DNA from: Dromiciops gliroides
Taxonomy: Eukaryota; Chordata; Mammalia; Microbiotheria; Microbiotheriidae
Direction of reading: 5' to 3'
Length of the DNA: 64,000 nt
Assembly: GCF_019393635.1 (NCBI RefSeq)
Contig: NC_057862.1
Location: forward strand, 154,226,562-154,290,561
This document shows, in pieces, positions 38,741 through 51,689 of this stretch. The translations under genes and the position numbers were made by a program. A model generated the notes under the pieces. It had not been told where the DNA came from. It was given only the letters and a program-made list of their open reading frames with translations, and did not search any database. Position 1 is the first letter of the stretch; each line of letters starts with the position of its first letter.

Positions 38741-39299
38741 TTAATTTTTAGAGGGGGTAGGGGTCAAAAGAGCAAAGGTAGCTTGGTTTGTTGGTTTCGT
38801 CATCCAGCAGGAACAAAAAGGATATTGGACATAGTCCATCTTAGACATAGATCCAACAGCATTCATCCAACGAGCAGTTATTAATCAACTGCTTTGTGCC
38901 ACTCAGTGAGACGAGCACCAGAGACAGTCCTTACCCTCAAGGAACTGATATTCTTGTGAATGTGAAACATAGGAAAAGTAGGTAATGTATTGGTAGAGTA
39001 AGTAGCTGCCTATGCAGTGTGTGAGAGGGATTATGGGAAGGCTCCCTACCCTAAACCTCTCCCCTACTGAGTCCTCAAAGTTTGCTCTTCATTATTTATT
39101 CCTTTGGATTAAAGATCATTTTCTTTCTGTAGTTTTTTAAATGCAAATATTCCTAGGAGAGAGAATATTTATGTAATCTGTGTAAACCTAGAACACCGAG
39201 ATCTTGGTTTATAGGAAGCAGGTTCAATTTTGAAACTTTACACACTCTTTTGTTCATACCCCCACCCAAGGTCTCCTCTGGGAGTCATCTTTTTTCCCC

Positions 39300-39529
39300 C
39301 AGTCATGTCCAACTCTTTTTGACCCCATTTGGGATTTTCTTGGCAAAGACAGTGGAATGGTTTGTCATTTTCTTCTCCATCTTATTTTATAGATGAGGAA
39401 ACTGAGGCAAACAGAGTTAAGTGACTTGCTTAGGATCACATAGCTAGTAAGAGTCTGAGGTCAGATTTGAACTCAGGTCCTATTGACTCTAGGCCTGGCA
39501 CTCTATCCACTGTACCAGCTAGCTGCCCC
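39300..39529 (-). mobile_element. MAR1-like CORE-SINE
   Basis: Contains tttgaccccatttgggattt, the MAR1 3' block, and ends with agctagctgccc. Confidence 0.85.
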
Positions 39530-40455
39530 TGTTCCTCTGGGAACATCAGAATATTGCTTATGTCGTTGTCTCTACAAATATATATATATTCCCTTCCTGT
39601 AAGCCCCATTTTCCCTCTAAGGACCTATAAGAGTCAAAACTTGAATTTGAATTTGAGAGAGAGCTGACCCTTCATCTTTTGGGAAGTCCATTTCCTAGCA
39701 CTGCAATATAAATGGGATCTCCCCATTTCTTTCTTGGGAAGGAGTCAGGGGTTTTGCAATCCTATAAAATAAATGACACTTGAGGAGGGAAGAGGGATCA
39801 TAGGGTAGGGGAAAAGAAAATTGAAGTAGATATTTAGAAACCTGGGTTCGAATCCCACTAATTTGCTGTGTGACTTGCCTCAAATCCCTTTACCTCTCTC
39901 AGCTCGGTTACCTCATCTGTTACAATTAGGGCCTTAGACTGCTTGACTTCTAAGATGCCTTCCAGCTGTGATATTCTCTGCCTCTAGAAAGAGCTCCATT
40001 GCCCCTCCTGCACGTTCAGGAAGGCAAACTCCTTATTCTTTGCCAAATGGAGCCACATTCTAGCTGAAGTCTCTGTCCCAGTGACTTTTCCCTTTGTTTA
40101 CTCTCAAGTGCAGCCTCTGTTCTGTTTACTTGGCAAAGATTCTTTTAAGACTGGGCTAAGCACATGGTTTACTCTGCTAACAAGGTTTGGCCTTTATTGT
40201 GAGGATCTAGGTTGACTTATTCTCTATTCTTCATCGACATTCAGTGGGAAATGTTAAAATAAACAAGAGGAGACAGTTTGACCTGGGTCAGGCTGGCACT
40301 TAGCTGGGGAAAGTGCCCAAGAACAACCCTTGTACTCAGTATTGCTGAGAGTTCTCTTGTCATTTTTGTTTTAAATGTGGGTGTTTCATTTGAAAGAACT
40401 TCTTCAGTGTCAATTTATCCTCTGAGAAACGTGCCCAAAGGAACAGAATGTGTGT
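39530..40455. other. Unassigned DNA with MIR relic
   Basis: A MIR-like (+) remnant at about 39,830-39,965; otherwise nothing recognised. Confidence 0.45.
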
Positions 40456-40648
40456 TCCCTTCCTTCCTTCCTTCCTTCCTTCCTTCCTTCCTTCCTTCCT
40501 TCCTTCCTTCCTTCCTTCCTTCCTTCCTTCCTTCCTTCCTTCCTTCCTTCCTTCCTTCCTTTCATCCTTCTTTCCTCTCTCCTTCCCTTCTTCCTTCCTT
40601 CTTTCTAACACTCCTTTCTTCTTTCTAACTTTCTTTCCTCCCTCCCTT

Positions 40649-40732
<84 letters not shown>

Positions 40733-40787
40733 CTCCCTCCTTCCCTCCTTCCCTCCTTCCTTCCTTCCTTCCTTCCTTCCTTCCTTC

Positions 40788-40872
<85 letters not shown>

Positions 40873-41045
40873 TTCCTTCCTTCCTTCCTTTCTTTCTTTC
40901 TTTCTTTCTTTCTTCCTTCCTTTCATTCTTTCCCTCCCTCCGTCCTTCTTTCTAACATTCCTTTCTTCTTTCTAATGTCCCTTTCCTTCTTCCTTCCTTC
41001 CTTCCTTCCTTCCTTCCTTCCTTCCTTCCTTCCTTCCTTTCATTC
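40456..41045. repeat. Polypyrimidine tetranucleotide tract, (TTCC)n and (TTTC)n
   Basis: About 590 bases that are almost pure C/T on this strand, alternating blocks of TTCC and TTTC with short interruptions near 40,560-40,660 and 40,920-40,990. The long open frames through it are low-complexity artefacts. Confidence 0.97.
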
Positions 41046-41381
41046 TTTCCCACAATGACCTGTAGGAGACTGGCAGCACCAGTGCTGGACAGGATGGTCA
41101 GCTACAAGTGCAGCAAACTTTGTTCAGGCACCTACCATGCACCTAGCCATGAAGAAAAATAGGAAGGGCCCCGGACTTGGAGTCAGAAGCTCTGCGTTCA
41201 TGTCATAGGACCTGGATGTCAGAGGATGCTTAGAGATCATCTATCTACCTCAATAATTTTATAGATGAGGAAACAGATTCCGAGAGGATGAAGCTTAGCT
41301 ATGGAGTTCAAGGCCTTGGTTGTAATAACCGGCATTTATACTTTGAAGTTTGCAAAGTACTTCACATATATAATTTCATTT

Positions 41382-41660
41382 GAAAGGAAGGTAACAAGCA
41401 TTTACCGAACACCTGCTATGTGCCCCGCACTACGCTGTAAGTTTCACAAGTATTATCTCATTTGATCCTCACATTAACCCTGGGAGGCAGGAGCTAATAT
41501 TGTCCTCATTTAACAGATGAGGAAACAGACTGAGAGAGCTTGAGTGACTTGCCCAGGGTCACACAGCTAGTAAATATCAAGTGTCCAGGGCCGGATTTGA
41601 ACTCACATCCTCCTGAATCCAGGGCCAGTGCTTTATCTACTGTGCCACCTAGCTGCCCCA
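41382..41660 (-). mobile_element. Long CORE-SINE/MIR-type composite
   Basis: Reads aagcatttaccgaacacctg (MON1/MIR-type tail), then gatgaggaaacagac, then a WSINE-like body to agctgcccc. Confidence 0.75.
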
Positions 41661-41721
41661 ATAATAATCTTTTATACTATTATAGCATCCTACAGCCTTT
41701 ATAATGATTTAATAGACACAA

Positions 41722-41930
41722 GGCAACGAGGTGGCACAGTGAATAGAGCACTGACCCTGGAATCAGGAAGACCTGAGTTCAAATCTAACCTCAAACACTT
41801 CTTAGCTGTGTGACCCTAGGCAAGTCACTTAACCTCTGTCTGCCTCAGCCTCCTCAACTGTGAGGTGGGGATAATGAGTTGTGAGGAAAAAATAAGATAA
41901 TATTTGTAAACTGCTGGCAGTAATGAGATT
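41722..41930 (+). repeat. MIR-family element
   Basis: Forward element with ggcaagtcacttaacctctg and a MIR-type 3' end. Confidence 0.75.
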
Positions 41931-43140
41931 TTTTTTTTCATATTTAGGACTGGTATAAGAATTTAAGCCCTTTTGTACCCATTTTAAATGATGTTGTGCA
42001 ATAAACACCGATACCTAAAAGACTCTGTTTTCATTTCTGTGTGATCTTTATCTGTAATAATGATCTTTGTAAATTTGTCTTCTGTAGACTTTATCTGTAA
42101 CAAATTTTGTAGATTCTGTGAAATGTCCTTTTAATGAAATCACTTGAGCCTTTAATAGGAAACCATCAATATGGGCTAAAGTCAAGCTCCTAGGAGTTTC
42201 TGTGACTCGGGTGGAGGCTTTTAACACTAACAAATTAGTGTTAACTCTCCCTGGATATGTTCCACTGAGGCATTACTGTATTATGACATGATGTTGCCTT
42301 ATTGACTTTGAAATATACGATATTTGGGGAGTTTTGCTGTTTGGCCTATATTCTATTGCATAGTGTGAAACATGTAAAGCTTGGTTAAACTGTATATAGA
42401 TAGCCTACTGTTGACTAATATATTTAGAATTGCCTGTAATATTTAATCTTCTTACTGAATTGAATGTGCATGCTGGTGGCAACATTACAATTTTGGTACA
42501 TTCTATTTACTGAAATGTTGTCTTTTTTATTTTACAAATACTCTGGAGTTCAGATGCTTTTTTTTGCTTCTGTGAGGATTAATTTGGAAAGATTTTTAAT
42601 GATATTCCACTGATTCCAGATTTTGCTTGAGATTGACTTCAATGAATTGTTCTGAATGTTCCAAGTTAAAAAAAAAACTGCTGGCACATAGTAGGTGCTT
42701 AATAAATCCTTATTCCTTTCCCTTTTCCCACGATGAAATATTTGCACCTGCTTACCTCATCCCTTCTCCCTGCTGCTGTGTTTACAAAGAAAATGTCTTC
42801 CAGGGTGAGGTGACTGTATATATTTGGTTTGCCTTTGTTGCTTGGAAACTGTTGACATGCTGAGGCATTCAGTTTACTACAAGAGGGCCATGAAAAACTG
42901 ATGACTTTTTTTCTTCCCTCTGTCAACAAACCAAAGAGGGCTGGTTAACCTTGGCTCAGAGTAGGTGGGAAGTGATTGCTTCTTGTCCAAAGGCCGTTTG
43001 TGCCCTTTGAAGGCTTGGGTTTTCTGTATTCGTGTATGCACATGCACAACTAACATGCATGCCACCCATGAGCTTCATGGTCATTGATCGGTTTTTTGGT
43101 CCTCCAATCACCCCTTCATTTCCAGTTCAGCGGGCTTCAT
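41931..43140. other. Mostly unique AT-rich DNA
   Basis: About 1.2 kb with only a short L2/MIR-type 3' scrap near 42,683 (ctggcacatagtaggtgctt). No gene recognised. Confidence 0.5.
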
Positions 43141-43149
43141 TGCTATCCT

Positions 43150-43440
43150 CCAGGGCATGCCATGTTCCTTCCCTTCCTTCCCTGCCTTTGCTCATGTCCT
43201 TCCACTTATTTGGAATGCCCTCTGTCTATCCAAAGTGAACCCATCTTTTAGGACCTAGTTCAAACTCCTAGTTGAAAAGACCCTGGATGTGAAGTCAGAG
43301 GACCTAGTCAGGAATTCTGACTCTGCTACTTACTACCTTTGTGCCTGTGGGCAAATTATTTCCCCTTCTGGGCCTCAGTTTCTTCTGTAAAGAGAACAGG
43401 TTGGATTAGATGAAAGAGACTTTTCTCTTTCCAGTTTTAA
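43150..43440 (+). repeat. L2 3'-end scrap followed by MIR relic
   Basis: 43,150-43,270 resembles the L2 3' region (tttggaatgccctctgtcta); 43,275-43,440 is MIR-like (+). Confidence 0.55.
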
Positions 43441-44329
43441 ATCCCATGTTCCTATGACTTTATCCTTCAAGATTTGCCTTTGCCATATTGATCCAGCTCT
43501 CTCTCTCTCTCCCTTGGGCTTCAAACTCTTTTTGTCTGTATCATATGATATTTACGGAGCAAAGAGTCAGGGTGGGAAAGTGGACGTGTGGAAAGCCAAT
43601 TACGCCAATTTCACCAATTTCATGGTTTTGCCAGGGCTCTGGCTGGGGATCTGCCACCTCCTCCCAGTGGCACTCCCAGGGTCACACAGCTAGTAAGTGT
43701 CTGAGGTGAGCAGGGCCAGCGCTCTATTTACTGTACCACCCAGCCACCCCTAGCTAATGGCATAGTGGATAGAGTGTGCCACCTGCCTCCCTCTCCTCCC
43801 AGTTCTGGTGTTCACTGCTGTGAGCTCCAGCAATTTGAATACAGGATCAGTGCTAGACGATGTTGTTCAAGTAACAGCCTAGCTAAATTAGATGAAGCAT
43901 ATCACCAGATTGGTTGTGGGGTCATAGCTTTTGGTTCAAAAACTCTTGAAGACAATCTACTCAGTTGCCTATGGGATGTATTATGGGTTGGTGTAAGGAG
44001 CACCCACTATGATAGAATGAATAATTAATGTACAAAGCACTATTCTAGGCACTGGGAGTATATCAGCCTATCAATGGATCCATGGTCTCAGTCATGTTAG
44101 CACTAGCTTCCATGCCCAGATCTTAACCCATCCATCCCTTCTCATTTCATATAATTTTTTCCTATATTTTCTCCCACACCCTTCATAGAAGGTCCATACA
44201 CGATGCTTTTCGAGGTCTTTTGGTATTGTTGAATATGTCGCAGATACTTGTGAAATAATAGGGCTGTTTAGCCTCAATCCTTTTATGTGGCCAGCTTGCC
44301 TCCTTTTCTGAGCATGCATGTGAGTCAAT

Positions 44330-44430
44330 CAATATTTATTAAGTGCCTACTATGTGTCAGGCACTGGGATACAAAGGGATACAAAGGAAAGGTAGAGGAT
44401 AGTCCCTGCTCTCAGGGAGCTCACAGATCT
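44330..44430 (-). repeat. MON1/MIR-type CORE-SINE tail
   Basis: Contains atttattaagtgcctactat and gggagctcacagatctaatg. Confidence 0.65.
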
Positions 44431-44639
44431 AATGTTCTCCACTTCTTAGGTGTGAGCCATCATTAAGAAACATATGAAAACCATAGTAGGTACTCAATTA
44501 AACATCTGTAGGACTGAATTGAATTGGATGGTACCCACAAAGTCCCTGTCCTCAAAGAATTTGCACTCTGTGTGCCTTACTTTCCTCACAGAGTTGTGGT
44601 GAAAATTTAGTGGAGGAGAATGAAGATTTTGTAAGGAGA

Positions 44640-44815
44640 AAGGCACAGTAGAAAGAGTACTGACTTCTAAGTCAAAAGACCTGGGTTCAAATCTCATCTC
44701 TGTCACTGACTGCCTATATCATTTAATCTCTCTGGGTCCCAGTTTTTATCTATAAAGTGAAGACATTAAACCAGATGACCTTCAAGATGCCTTCTAACAC
44801 TAAATCTCAGATCCT
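44640..44815 (+). repeat. MIR element
   Basis: Contains ctaagtcaaaagacctgggt and the MIR 3' half. Confidence 0.7.
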
Positions 44816-44841
44816 TTAACTAGAAAAGGTTGAGAACTGCT

Positions 44842-44964
44842 CTTTTTGTTTGTTTGTTTGGTTTTTTTTTTGGTGAGGCAATTGGGGTTAAGTGACTTGC
44901 CCAGGGTCACATAGCTAGAAAGTGTCAAGTGTCTTGAGTCTGGATTTGAACTCAGGTCCTCCTC
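44842..44964 (-). mobile_element. WSINE1-like CORE-SINE, 5'-truncated
   Basis: Reverse copy that stops at actcaggtcctcct, without the tRNA-like head. Confidence 0.88.
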
Positions 44965-45789
44965 TTAAAGGTAAAGTGTGGTTGTTGCGTGAAATTCAGT
45001 TGTGTCTTCCTCTCACAGCCCAGGTGTTTGCAATTTAGTTTCCCAGGGAGACCCAACCCTGACTCTAAACACAACAGCGTTGTGTTTGCAGAGTTTCTTA
45101 AGTGTGTGGTATATTGGAGCTTTTCTGGGGATTGTGTTTTGTTGTTTTGTTTTGTTTTGATAAAGGAAAGGGCTTCTATTTTTCCATTGGCTCAAAGCCT
45201 GGGGATCCGAGAGCTGAGGCTCCTGTCAAGAAGGCAGTGTGTCATAATGGATAGAGTCCTGCATCTGGATTCAGTAAGGCCCGTGTTTGATTCTTCCTGC
45301 CTCTGAAATCTTACTAGGCATGTGATCCTGGACCTTAGTTTCCTCAGTTATAAAATGGGGATAATAAGAGAACAGACGTCCCCTAAATTATTGTGAGGGT
45401 CAGATGCAACATGGACGTAAAGCTCCTTGTAATCCTTAAAGTGTCACCTACAGATCAGCTCTGGTCGTTGTCCCCCAGGGCCCTGTTGACCCAGACAACC
45501 ACAACTTTAGAGCTTCTGCCTCTCTGTGATAGCTGAAGGGGAAGGCTCCTTAGGGCATCTTGCTGCATTGCCCTTAGGCCTAACCAGTCCTTCAGCAGGA
45601 TGCTAGACTGTGGTATCTTGTGTTGTCATATGACTCAAGTCTTGGCCTACCTTTTCTGCACCTTATTTGTGATAAGAAGGCTCCTTCTGCCACAGCTGCC
45701 GTGATGTCACACTGACTGAGAGGCGATTCTTTAGGGAACAACCTCCCAAACTGGTTATATGTGAGCTATCTCTAATCTATCTTGAAGTA

Positions 45790-45990
45790 AATGGAATAGA
45801 GCAAGTGTGATAGAATGGAAAGTGTGTTGGATTTGAAATTAGAGGACCCATATTTGAACCACAGCTCTACTTGTGCAACCTTGGACAAGTAGCTTAACCT
45901 CTCTGGGCCTCAGTTTTCTCATCTGTAAATTAAGAGGTGGTGGTGTTGGACTGGATGGTCCCTGGGGTCATTTCTGACTTTAAATCTCTG
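45790..45990 (+). repeat. MIR element
   Basis: Contains ttggatttgaaattagagg and ctcatctgtaaattaagagg; interrupted at its end by a SINE. Confidence 0.65.
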
Positions 45991-46015
45991 ATCTCTTTCT
46001 CTGGTTCTGTGTCTT

Positions 46016-46173
46016 TTTTTGTTTGTTTGTTTGTTTTTAGTGAGGCAATTGGGGTTAAGTGACTTGCCCAGGGTCACACAGCTAGTAAGTGTTAAGTGTC
46101 TGAGGCCGGATTTGAACTCAGGTCCTCCTGACTCCAGGGCCAGTGTTCTATCCACTGTGCCACCTAGCTGCCC
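46016..46173 (-). mobile_element. WSINE1-like CORE-SINE
   Basis: 17-base duplication ctctggttctgtgtctt at 45999-46015 and 46174-46190. Confidence 0.95.
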
Positions 46174-46189
46174 CTCTGGTTCTGTGTCT

Positions 46190-48280
46190 TAATATAGGTT
46201 GAGTGAGGACAGGGATTCTAGGGTGCAATAGGAGGAGGAGAGTATCACACGACAGACAGAACATAGGACCAGAGGGAAACTGGCAGAGAGAAAATAAATC
46301 AAGCCAGCCTTCCTGTGGGCAGCAATCAGGATAGAAAGAGGTCAATGAAGTCAAAGAGGTGAGAGCCAGAGTGATTTGTATTTAAAGGTACAGTCAAGTA
46401 GCTCCATTTGAATCCCAATGGCCTAGTCCTAGGTGGTGATGAAAGGTCTTCTGGTTGGTGGAGAAGTTAGAAGGAGGAGCAGAGTCTGAGCAGGAACTGG
46501 ACATGGATGCGAAATGTTCAAATGGATGCCTGCTCACTCTCTGACAGCTTTCCATTGAGGATTGCTGTGACCCATCGGATGGGGGAAGCAATAGGCTGCC
46601 CTATCTCCCACCAAGCTGCTCCGTACCTACAAATACACAGTGTCTCTGGTTCTTGTTTCTTGTGTTTATCCTTTCTTGACCATAGATGAAGATCTGGAAA
46701 TGGAATTGACCAGGTCATGATCTTGTAACCTTCCTAAAATCCAAAGAAAGTCCTGCAGAGCCTCCTTCAGCAAGCAGTCAGTAACAGAGACCACTAACTG
46801 AATATGGTGCTGCTGATCCCGGTTAGGAGCTAGTCCTGATAAGTGACCTGTTCGACTCAGCCCAGCAAAGCATTGAACTATCAGCTGAGACGTCATATTT
46901 TTAAGGAGCCACCCACAATGAGCAAGGAGAATGACTCAATCAATACCTTATCCAGGAGCTAACTTGGTGGGGAGACTCTTGGGGTCAGGAGTCTTGATAC
47001 TCCTTGGCCCCACATCATCCCTACATGTATATTTCAGTACATTCAGTTTGAGTACACTCTCCCCAGAGACTTAGTGTGTACAGAGGTGAGAGTACATCAC
47101 TGATTTGGGGGGATTATTTTTACCTTTGTTCTTTGCTAAACCTCAGTAAATTCCTTTTTGCAAAAGCTAATTGATGTCAACTAGTTGATTGATATCGGAG
47201 AAAAGTCAACTGGTTAATTGATATTGGGAAGAGTAAACCAGATGGGACTAGTAACTGATTGAAATAGAAATCAGAACCCCTCAGGCTTACCCTTAGAATC
47301 TGGAGGGGAGGAGCAGTCCATTATCTGTCCTCTGGGGATCTGACCGATCTGCCAATAACAGTGGGGGTTTGGAGAGGGAGCCTAAAGGGAATGCTTCATC
47401 ATCATTTCTCTTGTTCTGGACACTTTTCCCTGCCACATAATCATTAAAATACCTATCTCTTTAAAAGAAAGTTATTGATATGTTTTGTTTTCATATCACT
47501 TTTATTTTGGAATTCATCTGTCTCCATTCCCTACAGGGTGAGCCATCCTTGTAAAAAAAAAAAAAAGGAAGAATAAAAAGGAGATCAGCAAATCTTAACC
47601 ATACATCAACATTAAATGCAGTGTTCCACTCCCAGAGTCCACCTTTGCAAAGAAGGGAGGGAGGTACATTTTATTCTCTGTGGGTCAAAGATTAGTCATT
47701 ATAATTAAATAGTGTACAGGGTTTCTTTTTTGTTATTGTTCTTTTCATTTACATTTTTTGTGGTTCGGTCCTTGGCACATAGTGACCCTTTTAAAATATT
47801 TGTTGATTGATTGACTGACTGCTTTGTTTTCCTGGTTCTGCTCACTTCATTCCCCAAAGATTTTTCACAGGACCCGTTCTCTGGACATGTCTTCCCCACC
47901 CTATATTTGTGTGGTGGATTCTTTGAACCCAGGGGCCTTTGTTTTTATTAACATGCATCTTGGGAGCTTTGGGTCATTGTTCTAGCCATCCAACATCTTG
48001 AAATACAGTAAGCATGCTTCCACATCTTCATCTAAGCTGTTGAAAAAAAAACGAACCCTGAAATCTCAGACACCTTCGATATACCTCCCATTTCAACACT
48101 GAAGGGGAAAAACATCTTCCTTAGATACCTGAGATTTGAAGTGAGACCCAGCTTCTAAGTAAGAACAGCAGGTGGTGCTGTGTAATTGAGAGTAAGGTCG
48201 AAACTATTCCAATAGGAAATGAGACAGAATGAAATGTCAGACTAAGGATTCTGGTGATGATGTCAATGGTGGTGGTGGTG
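46190..48280. other. Unassigned 2.1 kb, possible old LTR-like DNA
   Basis: No clear SINE or LINE. The stretch around 46,900-47,200 has an LTR-like look (cagtaaattcctttttgcaa), but no ends or duplication were found. Open frames are short. Confidence 0.3.
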
Positions 48281-48289
48281 GTGGTGATG

Positions 48290-48554
48290 ATGGCTAACAT
48301 AGAACACTTTAAGTTTTCCAAAACTCTTTATGTATATTTTCAATTTTGATATTTATAACAACCCAGGGAGGCAAGCACTGTTAGCACTATTTTAAAGATG
48401 AGGAAACTGAGGGCAGTTATGTGGTTTGCCTAGAGTTAAAATTGATTCTTGCATTGTCTGTAAGGTTTGCCCCCATTTTGCAGATGAAGAAAATAAAGCA
48501 GAGAAAGGTTAGGTGACTTGCCCAGGGTCACACAGCTGATAAGTGTTTGAGGAA
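48290..48554 (-). repeat. MIR relics
   Basis: Contains gatgaggaaactgagggcag and a second core ggtgacttgcccagggtcac. Confidence 0.65.
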
Positions 48555-48961
48555 TGTGAGGAACATTACTCCAACAATAATTCTCTGGAACTCAGTGGTG
48601 GTGATGTGTCAAAGACTCATTTATTGTCATTCTCTCGAGAATGGGCAACCCAATGTGCAGCTGGTGGGTGCCCAGAATGGAGGCTTAAAGGCCTGTTTTA
48701 TCCCCTAGTCCCTAACTTGAACTCTAATTGATTACTCAAGGGTTACAATCTACACGTAAAGACTAGCTAATTGGAACACAGTATTCCCAGCCCTAATGAC
48801 CTAATTGAGACCAGCTGGGGCTCCTAGAACCATGTGATTTTGTTTGCCGGAGGGGGAGGAGAGGATCTGAGACCTTTGTCCTCAAACAGGGGTCTGGAGG
48901 AGTGTAGTTTGAACAGTGACTACCATATTCTTATTGAGAGACCATTTCCCATTTCTTCACA
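48555..48961 (-). mobile_element. Possible solitary LTR (fossil)
   Basis: Bounded by tgtgaggaa and ttcttcaca, an imperfect inverted pair, with a reversed AATAAA near 48,620. No target duplication was found and the right edge is uncertain. Family unassigned; looks old. Confidence 0.3.
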
Positions 48962-49953
48962 CTGCAGTTTTGTCAAGGTAGAGAAACCAGGACAGACCCA
49001 AAAGATGGGTCTGGGTGGGGAGAAATCTTAAGGAAACCTTAGAATCTTGACTGTGGGAAAAATTGGGAAATAGGTAAAATTTCTTTTCATCACTCCTCAT
49101 GTGAGTGTCCTACCTGGCTGTCCTTGCTGGGTGGAATGATGCCCTCTGAGTCTTCCCTTCTTCAGCCCTGACTTACCACTCCTATTGCCTCAGGATCCCT
49201 ACTCTCTACTAGGTAATTGACTAGCTAATCTGAGACATTCCTCATAGGATCCTTTGGATGGGACCTCAGTGATCATACAGTCCAATCCTCTCAATCGACA
49301 GATAATAAAACTGGGATCAGAGGATGCACGTGATTTGCTCTGTGTCTTACAAATGGGTAAGTAGAAGAGCCAGGATCCTAAACTTGGTCATATGTTTATA
49401 GTCAAGCTCTTTCCATGACATCATATAATGCTTTAGCAAGGAGAGGTAGTATTGCTTAGTGCATAGAGTCCCAGACTCAAGATAGTTTGGGTTTGAATCT
49501 TGCTTTTGAGATATACTGATTGTATGATCCTGGGTGTGTCTCTTAGCCTCTCTAAATTCCAGAGCTGGTGCTAATGTACACTGATATAGGATGTTCCTTT
49601 TCCCAATAAAATATGGTCCCCAAATGTAATACACACCAGTACAAATTAAGTAACCCCTTATAGTGAGTGGTATGTGATCCTACAGCCATAGGATCATGGA
49701 TTGAGGACCTGTTGGGATTTCAGAGGACATCTCACTCAATTTCTACATTAGGAAAATGAGGCCCAGAGAGAAGTTAAATGAATGGCCTAAGATCACAAAA
49801 GTATTAAGTGGCAAAGATGGAATTCGAACTCAGGTATTTTGACTCCAAACTCAGTGAAGACTACAGCTTGCACAATCATTTCCCAGATACTTTATCACTG
49901 AATTCTATAGTCATAGAACTTCAGATCTAGAAGGGACCTTGGGGATCACCTAA

Positions 49954-50119
49954 TTTTATTTTATTTTAAAATTTTTATTTATTGCAATACAATGAGGGTT
50001 AAGTGACTTGCCCAGGGTCACACAGCTAGTTAAATGTCAAGGGTCTGAGACCAGATTTGAACTCAGGTCCTCCTGAATCCAGGGCTGGTGCTTTATCCAC
50101 TGCACCACCTAACTGCCCC
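49954..50119 (-). mobile_element. WSINE1-like CORE-SINE
   Basis: Duplication of about ten bases (atcacctaat) at 49944-49953 and again at 50121-50130. Confidence 0.92.
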
Positions 50120-50133
50120 AATCACCTAATATT

Positions 50134-50294
50134 TGTTTGCTTTTTTTTTTTTTTTTAGTGAGGCTATTGGGGTTAAGTGACTTGCCCAGGGTCACACAGC
50201 TAGTAAGTGTTAAGTGTCTGAGGTTGGATTTGAACTCAGGTCTTCCTGAATCCAGGGCCGGTGCTCTATCCACTGCGCCACCTAGCTGCCCCCC
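50134..50294 (-). mobile_element. WSINE1-like CORE-SINE inserted at the edge of another
   Basis: Duplication aatcacctaatatt at 50120-50133 and 50295-50308. The first copy overlaps the right duplication of the SINE at 49,954, so the same site was hit twice. Confidence 0.92.
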
Positions 50295-50329
50295 AATCAC
50301 CTAATATTAACAATGAAACTAAAAAACCA

Positions 50330-51300
50330 GAGTGGCAAAGATATTTGTCTGCTGTAAATGACAGCTGAAACAAGAGCATGCTACTTTACTCTTTCCTCTA
50401 CACCTGTTGTCTTTTTATGATAACCCTGTCTGTGAGGTAGGCAGGGCAGGTATATAAGATATATAAGAATATATTATATAGAATATATAGATGAAGAAAC
50501 TGAGGCTTAGGGTGATTTAGCCATATTACACAACAAGTCTGCGGCAGAGCCAGTTTGGGCCCGAGGACTCTGATTCCCTGTTCAGTGTTCTTTCCAATAT
50601 AACATGACTGTTAGGGTCTGGAAGTCTGGTAAGCTTGGAGGAACACACATTACCCAGCTTCTGGGCAAATTAACTTTCAAATAACAAATAATTAACTTTT
50701 ATCATCTGGACACTGCTATCTGCAATACAGAATCAATATGAGTTCAGTAAATAAGACTCTGTTGCTATTGACTAAGAATGGGAAAAATCAGTATCAAAGT
50801 ATCAGAATATGGTTGTTGGGGGGTGGGGGAGACACACAAGTGAGCCAAGGAGAGGTGGTGCCTGAGGGGGATGGTGTGGCTTTGGAGAGGAAACTGAAAT
50901 ATTTTCCTTCACTAATGTTGTGAATCCATGAGATTCACGGGTAAGATGGGGGTAAGAACATCTGTACTTCATGGCTCATAGGATCGTTATGAGGATCAAA
51001 TGAGATAATATGTGAACAAGCACTTTTGGAGCATAAAGCCCCATATAAATGCCAGCTATCATTATAATAATAATTATTATTACCAGATTGAAAGTTCCTT
51101 GAGGGAAAAGAATATAAGGTTTTTCACATTTGTATCCCTAGACCCCTACCCTATGTACTGCTGTACATAGTAGGCACTTAATAAATATTTATTACATTAA
51201 ATGTAAGGCAGCATGGTATAATGAAATTATCTCTGGATGAGAGAATGGGAGACCTGAGTTCTAGTTTTTACTTTGTCTTTAATTTACTGTTTATCCTGGG
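50330..51300. repeat. MIR and L2 relics with unassigned DNA
   Basis: 50,450-50,610 is MIR-like; 51,080-51,205 is an L2 3' end (gaaagttccttgaggg, acttaataaatatttatta); 51,205-51,540 is MIR-like (+) with a SINE insertion. Confidence 0.6.
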
Positions 51301-51317
51301 CCATAGCACAGTATCTT

Positions 51318-51402
51318 CTTTTTTCTTTTTTGGTGAGGCAATTGGGGTTAAGTGACTTGCCCAGAGTCACACAGCTAGTAAGTGTTAAGTGTCTGAGGCC
51401 GA
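51318..51402 (-). mobile_element. WSINE1-like CORE-SINE, severely 5'-truncated
   Basis: Only 85 bases, yet with a clean duplication atagcacagtatctt at 51303-51317 and 51403-51417, so truncation happened at insertion. Confidence 0.93.
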
Positions 51403-51689
51403 ATAGCACAGTATCTTAAGGGTTGGATGGGCCCTTAGAGATCATTTAATCTAATCTTCTGCTCTCTCTAGGAATGTTGTATTACAGCACCCCTGGCAGA
51501 AGTCATTCCACCTCTCTGGGCCTCAATTTCCTCAACTGTCAAATGGAAACACTTATCTTTTCTCTAAGTATCACACAAGATCAGATGGCATAAGGAATGT
51601 CAAGTGTTTTGAAAAAGATATTTGCCATACAAATTTTTAGTGCAATTAAATATCCTCAGTGTTTCCTGGATATAGCTCACATGCTCTCT

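Noticed and set aside
40360-40975. Long open frames on both strands (up to 188 codons, Lys/Glu/Arg-rich or Ser/Phe/Leu-rich)
   Set aside because: They are translations of the polypyrimidine simple repeat and have no coding structure.
43765-44028. 87-codon frame near degenerate SINE sequence
   Set aside because: Adjacent to a decayed SINE scrap (43,670-43,750) with no protein similarity.
46900-47200. LTR-like look
   Set aside because: No paired ends and no target duplication found, so no separate element was called there.
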